Shown here piece by piece: positions 8,212 through 17,473 of a DNA stretch of 64,000 bases; position 1 is the stretch's first letter, and each line of letters begins with the position of its first letter. The notes below the pieces were generated by a model. That model was given only the letters and a program-made list of their open reading frames with translations, was not told where the DNA came from and ran no database searches. The stretch spans positions 1-64,000 of the forward strand of contig DBTU01000023.1 in NCBI GenBank assembly GCA_002307215.1. The letters are read 5' to 3'. The translations under genes were made by a program, and so were the position numbers. The DNA is from Lachnoclostridium sp. UBA1308. Its GTDB lineage: Bacteria > Bacillota > Clostridia > Lachnospirales > Lachnospiraceae.

Positions 8212-10536
8212 ATGGATAAGGGGCAGATAAACGAACAGGAAAATCAGGGGGATGAAGGGACTGATATAGGTTTTGACAGCATTGATGCAAGTAATTTGTA
8301 TGTAGTTACCAGGGATATAGAATTGGAAAATCTGATTAAATCAGATATGATGAACATTGATACCTTAAACGAAGATAAGGGAAATAATGAAGATGCTGCA
8401 TCCTTGGAAGAGCGAAAAGCGGATCAACAAAGCTTATCTCTAGAGAATGCGGTAGGATTTTGGAACAAACGATGGAATAACCTGAAAGAATCGTGGAATG
8501 GTAAAGTTGAGCTTTCAAGAGGAAATTTAGTCTTTCCATTGTTATTTATCATAGGTACGGTGATTTATCTGGAACTTTTGACTCATATCATAAATTACCG
8601 CAGTCTGGATATCAAGATTATCTACCCGGTTTTGTTTGTGTTACCGCCTGGCTTACTGATTGGATTTATGACCGGCTTATTTAAGTCTGTCATTAACCGT
8701 ATTATATTCTGGATTATTACAGGGTTAACCTGTTTGATATTTGCTGTGCAACTGATATATTACTATGTCTTTCATGTATATTTTTCTTTTCAATCTTTGG
8801 GTATGGCAGATGATGCTGTTTCAGAATTCGGCGCTGATATCTTTACGGCAATCAGAGCAAACATTCTTAAACTTCTTCTTATGTTCCTACCATTATTTCT
8901 ATTAGGTATTTTTATAAATAAATCACTGGATTTCTCCAAAAGAGGGGTAAAACCTCAGACATTTCTACTTGCTTCTACAGTGGCTTTCCAAGTCGTGGCA
9001 GTTGTGGCGTTGCTTCTTGGCGGCAGAGGGGATTATTCTCCTTATGATCTATATCATAAATCAAAGGTCATGAATTTGTGCGGGAAAGAGCTTGGAATTT
9101 TCACTATGACAAGATTTGATTTGGGGAGACTAATCATAGGTGATGATGATCTGGTGTTGGCTGACACAATATCGATACCGACAGATATTACATACATACC
9201 GACCTCGGCTCCGCCTATCGCTGTACCTACCGGTACGGTAAATGTACCGGGGGTTACACTAACGCCTACCCCGGTGCCGATTGATACATCTCCGAATGTG
9301 ATGGATTTTGATTTTGCCGCATTATCAGAAAAGGAAGATAAGAAGACCTATAAGACTCTGGACCAGTATTTTGCATCGGTAACTCCGACCGATAAAAACG
9401 AATATACCGGAATGTTTGAGGGTTATAACCTGATTCTTCTTACAGCAGAGGGCTTTTCTCCTTTTGCTGTGAATGAAGAAAAGACTCCGACTCTATATCG
9501 TTTAACTCATGAGGGTTTTGTTTTTAATAATTTTTATACTCCCTTGTGGCAGACCAGTACCAGTGATGGTGAATACTGTGCTCTGACCGGTATGATACCG
9601 ACAGAAATACGTAATATGTATAAGGGCAGACATAATCTTTGGCCGTTTTCATTGGGTAATCAGTTCGATAAACTGGGTGTGGTAAGCAGGGCATATCATG
9701 ACAATACCTATACTTATTATGAGAGAAATGAAACCCATCCGAATTTGGGATATATTTTTACAGCAAAAGGCAACGGACTTACTCTTGAACATCCGGATTA
9801 TTGGCCGGAATCAGATCTTGAAATGATCAATTCCACAGTAGATGATTACATGAATGAGAAACAGTTTCACGTATATTATATGACTGTCAGCGGACATATG
9901 AATTATACCTTCAGCGGTAACATGATGTCTTATAAGAATAGAGAGCTAGTGGCAGATCTGCCATATTCGGATGATGTGAAGGCATATATAGCTTGTCAGA
10001 GCGAACTGGATAAGGCACTGGAAGAATTGATTAAAAGGCTTGAGGAGGCAGGAGTTGCGGACCACACGGTTATTGCTCTCAGTGCCGATCATTACCCCTA
10101 TGCATGGGATAAAAGTATTATAGATGAAGCGGCCGGACATGAGGTTGATCCGAATTTTGAGTTGTTTCAAAATCGTTTTATCCTGTGGAGTGAGGGAATG
10201 AAGGAAAGTGTAGTGATTGATAAACCCTGCTCAAGTCTTGATATTCTACCGACTCTTTCGAATCTGTTTGGCTTAGAATATGATTCAAGGCTTCTGATGG
10301 GTCAGGATATCTTATCGGATGCACCACCATTGGTTATGCTGTCCAACCGGAGCTTCATTACGGATAAAGTAATGTACAATGCTGTAAGCGGTGAAGTAAC
10401 GATGCTGACCGGTGAAGAACTACCGGAGGATTATATCAGCAACCTAAATAAAATCATTAAAAATAAGTTTGCTGTATCAGAAAGTGTTTTGGAAGCCGAT
10501 TATTACAGGCATCTGTTTGAAGAGACAGGGAAATAG
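8212..10536 (+). CDS. LtaS-like membrane-anchored sulfatase-family protein
   Basis: 774 aa. Residues 1-100 are an acidic, Asp/Glu-rich cytoplasmic extension. About five membrane helices follow at residues 105-285. A Thr/Pro-rich linker (PTSAPPIAVPTGTVNVPGVT) spans about 330-365. The extracellular alkaline-phosphatase-fold catalytic domain runs from about 395 on. Within it, LILLTAEGFSPFAV carries the metal-binding Glu, TSTSDGEYCALTG should hold the nucleophilic Thr, and ALSADHYPY supplies metal-binding Asp and His. LtaS enzymes transfer glycerol phosphate from phosphatidylglycerol to build lipoteichoic acid. Related proteins may instead be primases or phosphoethanolamine-type transferases, so the exact reaction is not certain. 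The N-terminal extension and the linker are longer than in B. subtilis LtaS. Confidence 0.85.
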   Translation: MDKGQINEQENQGDEGTDIGFDSIDASNLYVVTRDIELENLIKSDMMNIDTLNEDKGNNEDAASLEERKADQQSLSLENAVGFWNKRWNNLKESWNGKVELSRGNLVFPLLFIIGTVIYLELLTHIINYRSLDIKIIYPVLFVLPPGLLIGFMTGLFKSVINRIIFWIITGLTCLIFAVQLIYYYVFHVYFSFQSLGMADDAVSEFGADIFTAIRANILKLLLMFLPLFLLGIFINKSLDFSKRGVKPQTFLLASTVAFQVVAVVALLLGGRGDYSPYDLYHKSKVMNLCGKELGIFTMTRFDLGRLIIGDDDLVLADTISIPTDITYIPTSAPPIAVPTGTVNVPGVTLTPTPVPIDTSPNVMDFDFAALSEKEDKKTYKTLDQYFASVTPTDKNEYTGMFEGYNLILLTAEGFSPFAVNEEKTPTLYRLTHEGFVFNNFYTPLWQTSTSDGEYCALTGMIPTEIRNMYKGRHNLWPFSLGNQFDKLGVVSRAYHDNTYTYYERNETHPNLGYIFTAKGNGLTLEHPDYWPESDLEMINSTVDDYMNEKQFHVYYMTVSGHMNYTFSGNMMSYKNRELVADLPYSDDVKAYIACQSELDKALEELIKRLEEAGVADHTVIALSADHYPYAWDKSIIDEAAGHEVDPNFELFQNRFILWSEGMKESVVIDKPCSSLDILPTLSNLFGLEYDSRLLMGQDILSDAPPLVMLSNRSFITDKVMYNAVSGEVTMLTGEELPEDYISNLNKIIKNKFAVSESVLEADYYRHLFEETGK

Positions 10537-10559
10537 TGTGAGTTACGGTCATCTTCATG

Positions 10560-10588
10560 TTGTATATTTATTCCGCTTAAGTTATAAT
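10560..10588 (+). promoter_or_regulatory. Sigma-A promoter of the pilZ gene
   Basis: TTGTAT (10560-10565), 17-nt spacer, perfect TATAAT (10583-10588). The same TTGTAT -35 recurs before gltB and the chemoreceptor gene. Confidence 0.65.
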
Positions 10589-10632
10589 AAGGCATAGGAC
10601 AGGTATAATATTAAATTATGGAGATGATGAAG

Positions 10633-10983
10633 ATGGAAGAAAGAAGAAGAGCAAAAAGAATGCCGGTTATCATATCGCTGGAAATAAGTAACCTATATAA
10701 GCAGAACAATGTACAAGTAAGTAACCTTAATGAGCCGATTGAGGTGACCGATATTTCAAAAGCGGGGCTAGGATTTGTAACAAAGAGTATTCTTCCTCTT
10801 GAATTTTATTTTAATGCAAATATTAATCTTGGGAATGAAGATACCCTACATTGCGTAATCCAGATAATCAGGACACAACCCGGTGAAAATGGAGAGACCA
10901 TATACGGATGTCAGTTTATTGGAATGGCGGATATCCTGTCATATATTTTCGAAGAATATGACAGCAGAATTAGTGAGAAATGA
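10633..10983 (+). CDS. PilZ-domain protein
   Basis: 116 aa, a single PilZ domain. The N-terminal RxxxR c-di-GMP-binding motif is present as RRRAKRM, and the second motif (D/N)xSxxG appears as DISKAGLGF at about residue 40. Such stand-alone domains bind cyclic di-GMP and relay it to motility, export or polysaccharide machinery. The ATG at 10633 was chosen because GGAG lies 9 nt upstream; two upstream ATGs (10618, 10627) are possible. Its stop codon lies inside the hairpin of the family 1 repeat at 10973. No GGDEF or EAL gene is nearby, so the partner is unknown. Confidence 0.85.
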   Translation: MEERRRAKRMPVIISLEISNLYKQNNVQVSNLNEPIEVTDISKAGLGFVTKSILPLEFYFNANINLGNEDTLHCVIQIIRTQPGENGETIYGCQFIGMADILSYIFEEYDSRISEK

Positions 10984-11063
10984 AAAACAATTTCACACTT
11001 AGAAGTTTGTGCCTGCGTAATCCTCAGTCCAAACTAATTCTTAGGGCAGGTATGTTAAATTAG
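10973..11063 (+). repeat. Dispersed structured element, family 1, copy A
   Basis: The 5' hairpin AGTGAGAAAT/ATTTCACACT contains the pilZ stop codon in its left arm. It is followed by AGAAGTTTGTGCCTGCGTAA, then CCAAACTAATTC and AGGGCAGGT. AGTTTG can pair with CAAACT, and CCTGC with GCAGG, in an interleaved (pseudoknot-like) order. It is nearly identical to 36508-36600 over about 55 nt. Confidence 0.75.
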
Positions 11064-11083
11064 CGCTTGATACAGAATCAATA

Positions 11084-11148
11084 TCGACAGCTTTTAGAAG
11101 CAGTTATGAAAATTACTATTTCGTGATGACATAGCTGTTTTTTTTGTC
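11084..11148 (+). terminator. Rho-independent terminator after pilZ/copy A
   Basis: An imperfect long hairpin (arms around 11097-11115 and 11122-11140, closing with AGC/GCT) is followed by eight T residues at about 11140-11147. The sequence from there to 11299 shows no gene and carries the promoter region of the SLH gene, in which I could not fix a clear -35. Confidence 0.7.
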
Positions 11149-11299
11149 TTATAGAGTCAAGTTAGTGATAGCAAAATGGCATAATATGGATTACATTATA
11201 ATTTCCTCGTAATTCCATCACATCCTAAACATAGAAAATACACAAAAAATCTCTAGTATTAAATGGTAAACATAAACTTTATTCATAAGGAGATTTGAG

Positions 11300-13168
11300 A
11301 TGAGAAGAAAAATTGCCTTATCATTCATCGTGATACTGTTATTATCGGTTGTATCGAGCCAGGTGGTAACAGTGCCGGCATATGCTTCTGATAATGCAAA
11401 GCAGATTATTAATGCGGTTGGAATTATGGAAACTGACAGCGGAAGTAATGAGGTCGGAACAAAGGCAGTGACGCGTGCCAGATTCGCACAGATGTTGGTA
11501 AATGCTTCATCGTTGAAAGGGACCGTTTCAAACGGAAGCAGCGTATCACTTTACAGTGATGTTAAAAAAAATTACTGGGCTGCCGGATATATCCAGACAG
11601 CTGTCACCCAGGGATGGATGACCGGTTATCTTAATGGAAAATTCAAGCCGAGCAAGGGTGTCTCCCTACAGGAGGCAGTTTATGCTGTTGTAAAGCTTCT
11701 TGGGTATACAAGCAGTGATTTCAGCGGTAACCTGGTCACAGGAATTATGAATTTGTATCAATCAAAGAATCTGGATGTTAATATTAGCAAAACAAAGACA
11801 CAATACTTAACCGTGGATGACTGCTATCATCTATTCTACAATCTTTTAATTACCACTACGAAAACGGGATCAGTTTATGCAGTTTCACTGGGATACAAAG
11901 TGGATTCTAACGGAGAGCCGGATTATCTTTCCTTAGTCAGCTCAGGCATGAAGGGCCCAATCATAGCTGATGTAGATTGGAAGAATGAACTTCCGTTTTC
12001 TACCGCACAGGCAACCTTCTATCGAGATGGAGTGGTTTGCAGTCAATCTGATATTTCGGATTATGACGTTCTCTATTATTCGGTAAGCCTTAAGACAGTC
12101 TGGATTTATGATAATAAAATAACCGGCACGATTGAGGCGATTAACCCGGATTATACAACGCCCCAGTCAGTGACAATATCAGGCAAGACCTATTCCTTTG
12201 CAGACAGTACGGTATCGGTTAAGTTTTCTTCCATGGGAGATGCAAAAGAAGGAGAAATGGTTACACTTATACTTGGCAAAGATAATACGGTAGTTGATGT
12301 CGTAAGCATTGATGAGTACAATACAACCATTACCGGGGTGGTGCTTGGTACCGGAACGCATACGGTTGAAGTCAGTGGTACCTATACAAGCAGTAATTAT
12401 GTTACTTTTGTTGATGCGGCAGGCAATGAGTACCAACAGGATTATGACAAAACATTGGTCACCTATGCAATCGGAGATTTGACTCGACTTACCTTTACCA
12501 ACGGCACGGAAGCAGTAAGTAAAGTGACCTTGGGAAGTACTTCATTCGGCAATAATACCTTTAGTAGTGATAGTAGCACTTTGGGAAATATGAAGCTGGC
12601 ATCTAATGTAAAAATTCTTGACTTGGAGGGTACAAATTATATCAGTACCTATCCGGATAGATTAGCCGGAGTAACACTGCCCGGTTCATCGGTATATTAT
12701 TACGAGTTAAATGCAAACGGTGAATTAACGCAGTTGATTCTAAATAATATCACAGGTGATATGGATAAGTACGGTGTTTATACCGGATATACCGTACAAG
12801 GAACCGACAAGATAAACTATCAATATATGATTGGCTCAGTAGTGAGCAGTTTGTCAACAAGCAGTCTGATTAATTTAAGTAATGATGAAGGCCCGAAGGG
12901 CTTCGTATTTACAGATGATGTGCTTACAAAATCCTATGCACTGACCGGTGTTGAAGTTACATCTATCGGAACGAACACTCTTCTTATCGGCAATACAAAA
13001 TATACGTTAGCGGAAGGGTATAATGTATATTTGTCTGTGAATGGTGAATATATCCCGATTACGATTGAAAAAATATCAGATCTAGCAAAATATAGCCTAA
13101 GAGCATATTATGACAAGGATGTCTCTGCTGGCGGAAGAATCAGAGTTATTGTTGCAGTAAGCAAATAG
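11300..13168 (+). CDS. S-layer homology (SLH) domain surface protein
   Basis: 622 aa. A signal peptide spans residues 1-30 (KIALSFIVILLLSVVSSQVV, ending near AYASD). SLH repeats occupy about residues 35-145: AVTRARFAQMLVNAS, then YWAAGYIQTAVTQGWMTGY and FKPSKGVSLQEAVYAVVKL. The remaining 450 residues are Ser/Thr/Gly-rich beta-type sequence of no family that I recognise. In Gram-positives SLH modules bind pyruvylated secondary wall polymers, so this should be a non-covalently held surface protein. It is followed after 32 nt by an efflux adaptor and a MacB-type transporter, suggesting a shared operon and perhaps a link between surface assembly and export. Confidence 0.85.
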   Translation: MRRKIALSFIVILLLSVVSSQVVTVPAYASDNAKQIINAVGIMETDSGSNEVGTKAVTRARFAQMLVNASSLKGTVSNGSSVSLYSDVKKNYWAAGYIQTAVTQGWMTGYLNGKFKPSKGVSLQEAVYAVVKLLGYTSSDFSGNLVTGIMNLYQSKNLDVNISKTKTQYLTVDDCYHLFYNLLITTTKTGSVYAVSLGYKVDSNGEPDYLSLVSSGMKGPIIADVDWKNELPFSTAQATFYRDGVVCSQSDISDYDVLYYSVSLKTVWIYDNKITGTIEAINPDYTTPQSVTISGKTYSFADSTVSVKFSSMGDAKEGEMVTLILGKDNTVVDVVSIDEYNTTITGVVLGTGTHTVEVSGTYTSSNYVTFVDAAGNEYQQDYDKTLVTYAIGDLTRLTFTNGTEAVSKVTLGSTSFGNNTFSSDSSTLGNMKLASNVKILDLEGTNYISTYPDRLAGVTLPGSSVYYYELNANGELTQLILNNITGDMDKYGVYTGYTVQGTDKINYQYMIGSVVSSLSTSSLINLSNDEGPKGFVFTDDVLTKSYALTGVEVTSIGTNTLLIGNTKYTLAEGYNVYLSVNGEYIPITIEKISDLAKYSLRAYYDKDVSAGGRIRVIVAVSK

Positions 13169-13200
13169 ATCATATTTTAGTTCTCATAGTGGAGGTATCT

Positions 13201-15024
13201 ATGAATAAGTTTATCCGGAAAATCAAATGGAAAAAATTAATTAAATTTGCAATTATTATTGTTGTTCTGGTAACAGCAGGATATCTGGGATATCAGAAGG
13301 TTTTCGCCAATAAAAATACGCCTGCTGCGACGGTGGCATCTTATACGACATCAAAGGTCGAGACACGTACCATACAGAACACATTATCCTCATCGGGAAC
13401 CGTTGAGCCACTGAATACCTACGAGGTTACAACTCTTGTTGAAGGTGAAGTAATCTCAGCAGATTTTGAAGAAGGGGATACGGTTGAGAAGGGCCAAGTT
13501 CTGTATCAAATAACTACAGATAATGTAGATAATGAGATTGAAGCAGCACAGACGAAAGTAGCCAGAGCGGAGAAAGAACTGGCAAAATCGAAGGAAAATT
13601 ACTCGGATGCACTTGATATACTTGATGAAGCAAATGCTGATTATAAAGAAGCCAATGAAACGAACGGAAGCACAAAGGTTTTGGCTGAAGATACCGGTGT
13701 TGTGAAAACACTGTTTATCAAAGAGGGTGATACAATTCAAAAGGGTTCACAAATTGCTGCAATCTATGATAACAGCTACATGCTTTTGACAATTGCATTC
13801 GGCTCAGCTGATGTAGATGCTTCTTTGATAGGAGATACTGCTGAAATAACAATCGACGACAGCTTCGAGACGCTAGAGGGCAAAGTAACTGAGGTCAGTA
13901 ACATTGACCAAACCTTGTCAGGCAACCGGCTGGTGAAGAATGTAACAATTAAAGTAAAAAATCCGGGAGGAATAACGGGAACAACTACAGCAACCGCATC
14001 CATTGATGATATTTACAGTACAGGAGGGGGAACCTTCTCCGTATTAACCGATACCGTTGTAACCTCGAAGGTCGCAGGAGAGGTTGATTCACTGAAAATA
14101 GAGGAAGGAAGCAAGGTCTCAGAGGGAGATGTCATCTTTACCTTAACGCAGGACAGCGTCGATGATCAGCTTTCCAATTACTCCAATGCAGTTGATAAAG
14201 CTCAACAGACAGCTGATTCTACCGCAGATAATGTAGAAGCGGCAGAGGAATCGCTTGAGGATGCAGAGACATCCCTGGATGATACAATAGACTCAAAGAC
14301 GGACTATAGTATAACGGCACCGATTTCAGGAAAGGTCATACGTAAGGATGCTCTCGCAGGCGATACAATAAAAAACAGTGGATTTTCATCAACCTTATGT
14401 GTTATCTATGATCTATCTGCAGTAACCTTCTCCATGGAGGTGGATGAGCTTGATGTTTTAAGTGTAAAAGAGGGTCAAGAGGTTAGTATTGTGGCAGATG
14501 CCCTGGAAGATAAAACTTTTACCGGCGTGGTTACTAATATAAGTCTTGAAAGTACTGCAAGCTCCGGTGTAACACAATATCCGGTTACAGTTCGCGTTGA
14601 TGATATAGGTGATCTGCTTCCGGGCATGAATGTCACAGGTAATATAGTTATAGAAGAAGCAAAGGATTGCCTGGCGATACCCAGTGATGCACTACAAAGA
14701 GGTAATGCTGTATATGTAAAGGATGAGTCCGTAAAAGAAGCCAACGGAAGAATTCCTGCCGGTTTCAAAGAAGTTGCCGTAGAAACAGGAATTACGGATG
14801 GAGACTATGTACAGATTACAAGTGGTCTGGACGGGTCAGAGGAAGTATATGTTGCCCGAAATATCAGTGCACAGGCAATTGCAGGAGAAGAGAGTCTACT
14901 CGATGGCTTAGGTCTTGGCGGGAGTCGGACCGGTGAAATGCCAGATCGTTCAGAGTGGAGCGGTGGTGGAGACAGTAGAAGTGGCGGAAATATGGGCGGT
15001 GGTAATTTTGGCGGTCCGCAGTAG
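13201..15024 (+). CDS. HlyD/MacA-type adaptor with duplicated adaptor modules
   Basis: 607 aa. One N-terminal membrane helix (about residues 13-33) is followed by two successive adaptor units. The first has a lipoyl half (VTTLVEGEVISADFEEGDTV), a coiled coil (QTKVARAEKELAKSKE) and the closing half (GVVKTLFIKEGDTIQKGSQI). The second starts near residue 280 (VTSKVAGEVDSLKIEEGSKV) with its own coil (AEESLEDAETSLDD), closing half (APISGKVIRKDALAGDTI), barrel and membrane-proximal domain. The C-terminus is a Gly/Ser-rich tail. Ordinary MacA-like adaptors have about 370-400 aa and a single unit. GGAGGT before the ATG at 13201 fixes the start. It lies directly before the ATPase and permease it should partner. 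Confidence 0.87.
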   Translation: MNKFIRKIKWKKLIKFAIIIVVLVTAGYLGYQKVFANKNTPAATVASYTTSKVETRTIQNTLSSSGTVEPLNTYEVTTLVEGEVISADFEEGDTVEKGQVLYQITTDNVDNEIEAAQTKVARAEKELAKSKENYSDALDILDEANADYKEANETNGSTKVLAEDTGVVKTLFIKEGDTIQKGSQIAAIYDNSYMLLTIAFGSADVDASLIGDTAEITIDDSFETLEGKVTEVSNIDQTLSGNRLVKNVTIKVKNPGGITGTTTATASIDDIYSTGGGTFSVLTDTVVTSKVAGEVDSLKIEEGSKVSEGDVIFTLTQDSVDDQLSNYSNAVDKAQQTADSTADNVEAAEESLEDAETSLDDTIDSKTDYSITAPISGKVIRKDALAGDTIKNSGFSSTLCVIYDLSAVTFSMEVDELDVLSVKEGQEVSIVADALEDKTFTGVVTNISLESTASSGVTQYPVTVRVDDIGDLLPGMNVTGNIVIEEAKDCLAIPSDALQRGNAVYVKDESVKEANGRIPAGFKEVAVETGITDGDYVQITSGLDGSEEVYVARNISAQAIAGEESLLDGLGLGGSRTGEMPDRSEWSGGGDSRSGGNMGGGNFGGPQ

Positions 15025-15033
15025 GAGGTACCC

Positions 15034-15777
15034 ATGCTATTTCGTAAAAAGAAAGAGGAGATTATTGATGCGCCTCTGATACAGTTAATAGATATCCATA
15101 AGGTTTATCATATGGGCAATGAAGAAGTTAGAGCGAATGACGGAGTAAATCTTACAATCAATAACGGTGAATTCGTAGCGATAGTAGGTAAGTCCGGTAG
15201 CGGTAAATCAACAATTATGAATATCATCGGAGCTCTTGATGTACCTACCTCAGGTCAATATATCCTGAAAGGCAGAGACGTAAGTAAACTTAAGGATGAT
15301 GAGCTTGCAATTATTAGAAACAAAACCATCGGATTCATTTTCCAGCAGTATAATCTTTTGGGTAAATCAAGACTGCTGGAGAATGTGGAACTTCCACTGC
15401 TTTATTCCGGACTTGGAAGAAAGGATAGAAAAAGAGCAGCTATGAAGGCACTCGAAAAAGTCGGACTTTCGGATAAATGGCGTAACTATCCAAATCAATT
15501 ATCTGGCGGTCAGCAGCAAAGAGGTGCAGTTGCACGCGCGCTTGCAGGTAGTCCCTCCCTGATTCTGGCGGATGAGCCAACCGGAGCACTGGATTCAAGA
15601 ACAAGTGATGATCTTCTGAGCTTTCTAAAGGAACTGAATGAAGAGGGAAACACAATTATTCTTATCACACATGATCATTCTGTTGCAGAACGAGCCAATC
15701 GGATTGTGACAATGTATGACGGTAAGATTACGTTTGATGGGAATGTTGATGAATACAGGAAGCAGGTAGCATTATGA
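15034..15777 (+). CDS. MacB/LolD-type ABC transporter ATPase
   Basis: 247 aa. All nucleotide-binding motifs are visible: Walker A GKSGSGKST, Q-loop FIFQQYNLL, signature LSGGQQQRGAVARAL, Walker B LILADEPTGALD and the switch His in ILITHDHSVAE. The sequence type is that of the MacB/LolD/FtsE group, which acts mechanically on membrane or extracytoplasmic substrates. It begins 9 nt after the adaptor gene and overlaps the permease gene by 4 nt (ATGA). The three therefore form one tripartite-like efflux system; macrolide, peptide or lipoprotein export are all possible, and the substrate cannot be read from sequence. Confidence 0.92.
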   Translation: MLFRKKKEEIIDAPLIQLIDIHKVYHMGNEEVRANDGVNLTINNGEFVAIVGKSGSGKSTIMNIIGALDVPTSGQYILKGRDVSKLKDDELAIIRNKTIGFIFQQYNLLGKSRLLENVELPLLYSGLGRKDRKRAAMKALEKVGLSDKWRNYPNQLSGGQQQRGAVARALAGSPSLILADEPTGALDSRTSDDLLSFLKELNEEGNTIILITHDHSVAERANRIVTMYDGKITFDGNVDEYRKQVAL

Positions 15778-16946
15778 GAATATTTCAAGCATTTAAGTTA
15801 GCATGGCAAAGTATTCTTGGAAGCAAAATGCGTTCCTTCCTCACCATGCTAGGTATGATTATCGGTGTCGGATCAGTTATTACGCTTCTTGGCCTGATGC
15901 AGGGAGCAACTAATTATTTGATTGATACATTTTCAGAGTTGGGGACCAATGTACTGAGTGTATCAATTACCAATACAGATACCAGAAAAGTAGATGTAGA
16001 TGAGATGTACCAGTTCGCCGAAGACAACAGCCTTATTTTTGAGGGAGTTACTCCAAATGTCACCTCCAGATATACTGTTAAACACGGTAGTACTTCAATT
16101 ACAACCTCGGTATCAGGAGTAGGTGAAAATTACCTTACCCTGAATAGCCTGAGTCTGTCCTCCGGTCGGTTTATAGCCTATGCAGATATTATTAATCGGT
16201 ATAATGCCTGCGTTATCGGCTCTTATGTAGTTCAGGAGTTGTTTGATGGAAATGTAAAACTAGGAGACAGTGTCAGAATAAACGGTGATACTTATAAGAT
16301 TGTCGGGATTCAGCAGCAGCAAGCGGGATCGGAGCAGGGCTCTACGGATGACTGTATCTACATAGCCTATTCCAATGCAACCAGAATGGCCGGTTCCGCG
16401 GATATATCCAGTTATACCTTCGTAACCAAGGATGCAGATTATGTATCTCGAGCAGAGACAATGTTAGATAATTATCTTTATAATGTGTATAAGGATGAGG
16501 ACCTCTATACAATTTCAACCAGTGCAGAGCTGTTGGATACAATTAATTCCATGACTACGATTTTATCCTCCGTACTTGGTGGTATCGCGGGAATATCACT
16601 CTTGGTTGCCGGCATCGGTATAATGAATATCATGCTTGTTTCCGTAGTGGAGAGAACGAAGGAAATTGGTATTCGAAAATCTCTTGGTGCGAAACGGTCG
16701 GATATTATGATGCAGTTTGTAATAGAAGCGGCTTCGATCAGTATGCTAGGCGGGATTATCGGAATCATCATTGGCTATCTATCTACCGGTATGATCGGTA
16801 ATGCTGTCGGAGTTGAGGCGGCTCCCACAAATGCTTCAATTCTGTTAGCCTTCGGAGTTTCGGCGGCGATTGGAATCGGCTTTGGATATGCACCGGCCAG
16901 TAAGGCGTCAAAGCTTAATCCGATCGATGCGCTAAGGAGCGAATAA
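15774..16946 (+). CDS. MacB/FtsX-type ABC transporter permease
   Basis: 390 aa with the MacB layout: a first membrane helix near residue 20 (MRSFLTMLGMIIGVGSVI), a large extracytoplasmic domain of about 230 residues, then three helices. The conserved FtsX segment (GIMNIMLVSVVERTKEIGIR, then KSLGAKRSDI) is intact, as is the C-terminal PASKASKLNPIDALRSE. It overlaps its ATPase gene by 4 nt. It is the last gene of the SLH-adaptor-ABC cluster; a large foldback sequence starts just after the stop codon. Confidence 0.92.
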   Translation: MRIFQAFKLAWQSILGSKMRSFLTMLGMIIGVGSVITLLGLMQGATNYLIDTFSELGTNVLSVSITNTDTRKVDVDEMYQFAEDNSLIFEGVTPNVTSRYTVKHGSTSITTSVSGVGENYLTLNSLSLSSGRFIAYADIINRYNACVIGSYVVQELFDGNVKLGDSVRINGDTYKIVGIQQQQAGSEQGSTDDCIYIAYSNATRMAGSADISSYTFVTKDADYVSRAETMLDNYLYNVYKDEDLYTISTSAELLDTINSMTTILSSVLGGIAGISLLVAGIGIMNIMLVSVVERTKEIGIRKSLGAKRSDIMMQFVIEAASISMLGGIIGIIIGYLSTGMIGNAVGVEAAPTNASILLAFGVSAAIGIGFGYAPASKASKLNPIDALRSE

Positions 16947-17460
16947 CATTCTAGGAACGGTTGCTGGCAGTAAGCCCAGTAATGGGATGCTCTTTTGAAA
17001 AGCTAGATTCAGTTTACTGGCAATTCTAAGGTGCCTTCGATCACTAGGGATAATCATGAACGCAAAACGAAATACATTCGTTTCAAAAACTCCTCAAGGA
17101 CTATACAGGAAACCTACACAGTAGCTTCTCTGTATAGTCCTTTCGTCAAACATTTGCGCCCCTGCGATTACCGCACATCTGATTTTATCGTTCCCTCAGA
17201 CACCTAAGAATTGCACGTAAACTGCAAATGCTTTCAAAAGGGCATCCCATCATCGTTCTTCCTGTCAGTAACCTGTCTTTGTATTGTTTTCGTTTATCGT
17301 AAACCATCCTCATAGAGTCGACATGATTTAAGGAGACGCTATGCAGGTATGGTTTATTTTTTATGTAATGGGAAATTGCTTCAAATCCGCATTCGGACAA
17401 AGCTTGGAAAGCATGATTGTAAGACAAGATTAGAAAGTGTCAGATTCTTTCACAGTTTAT
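16947..17460. repeat. Large imperfect foldback (inverted-repeat) region
   Basis: An arm at about 16955-17038 is the imperfect complement of about 17198-17278; both contain ATGGGATGC, CTTTTGAAA, AGTTTAC and GCAATTCT blocks when read in the same sense. The centre holds a perfect 12-bp stem (AGGACTATACAG 17097-17108, CTGTATAGTCCT 17130-17141). A further hairpin, TAAACCAT/ATGGTTTA, lies at about 17300-17355. No convincing gene is present; a minus-strand open frame of 80 codons at 17185-17427 runs through one arm. It could be a MITE-like insertion, a decayed pair of inverted fragments or a structured RNA. Confidence 0.65.
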
Positions 17461-17473
17461 GTTAAAAAATTTA

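Noticed and set aside
17185..17427. 80-codon minus-strand open frame in the foldback region
   Set aside because: It runs through one arm of the inverted repeat, has no recognisable domain, and the matching arm has no equivalent uninterrupted frame. It is more likely fortuitous or a decayed fragment.
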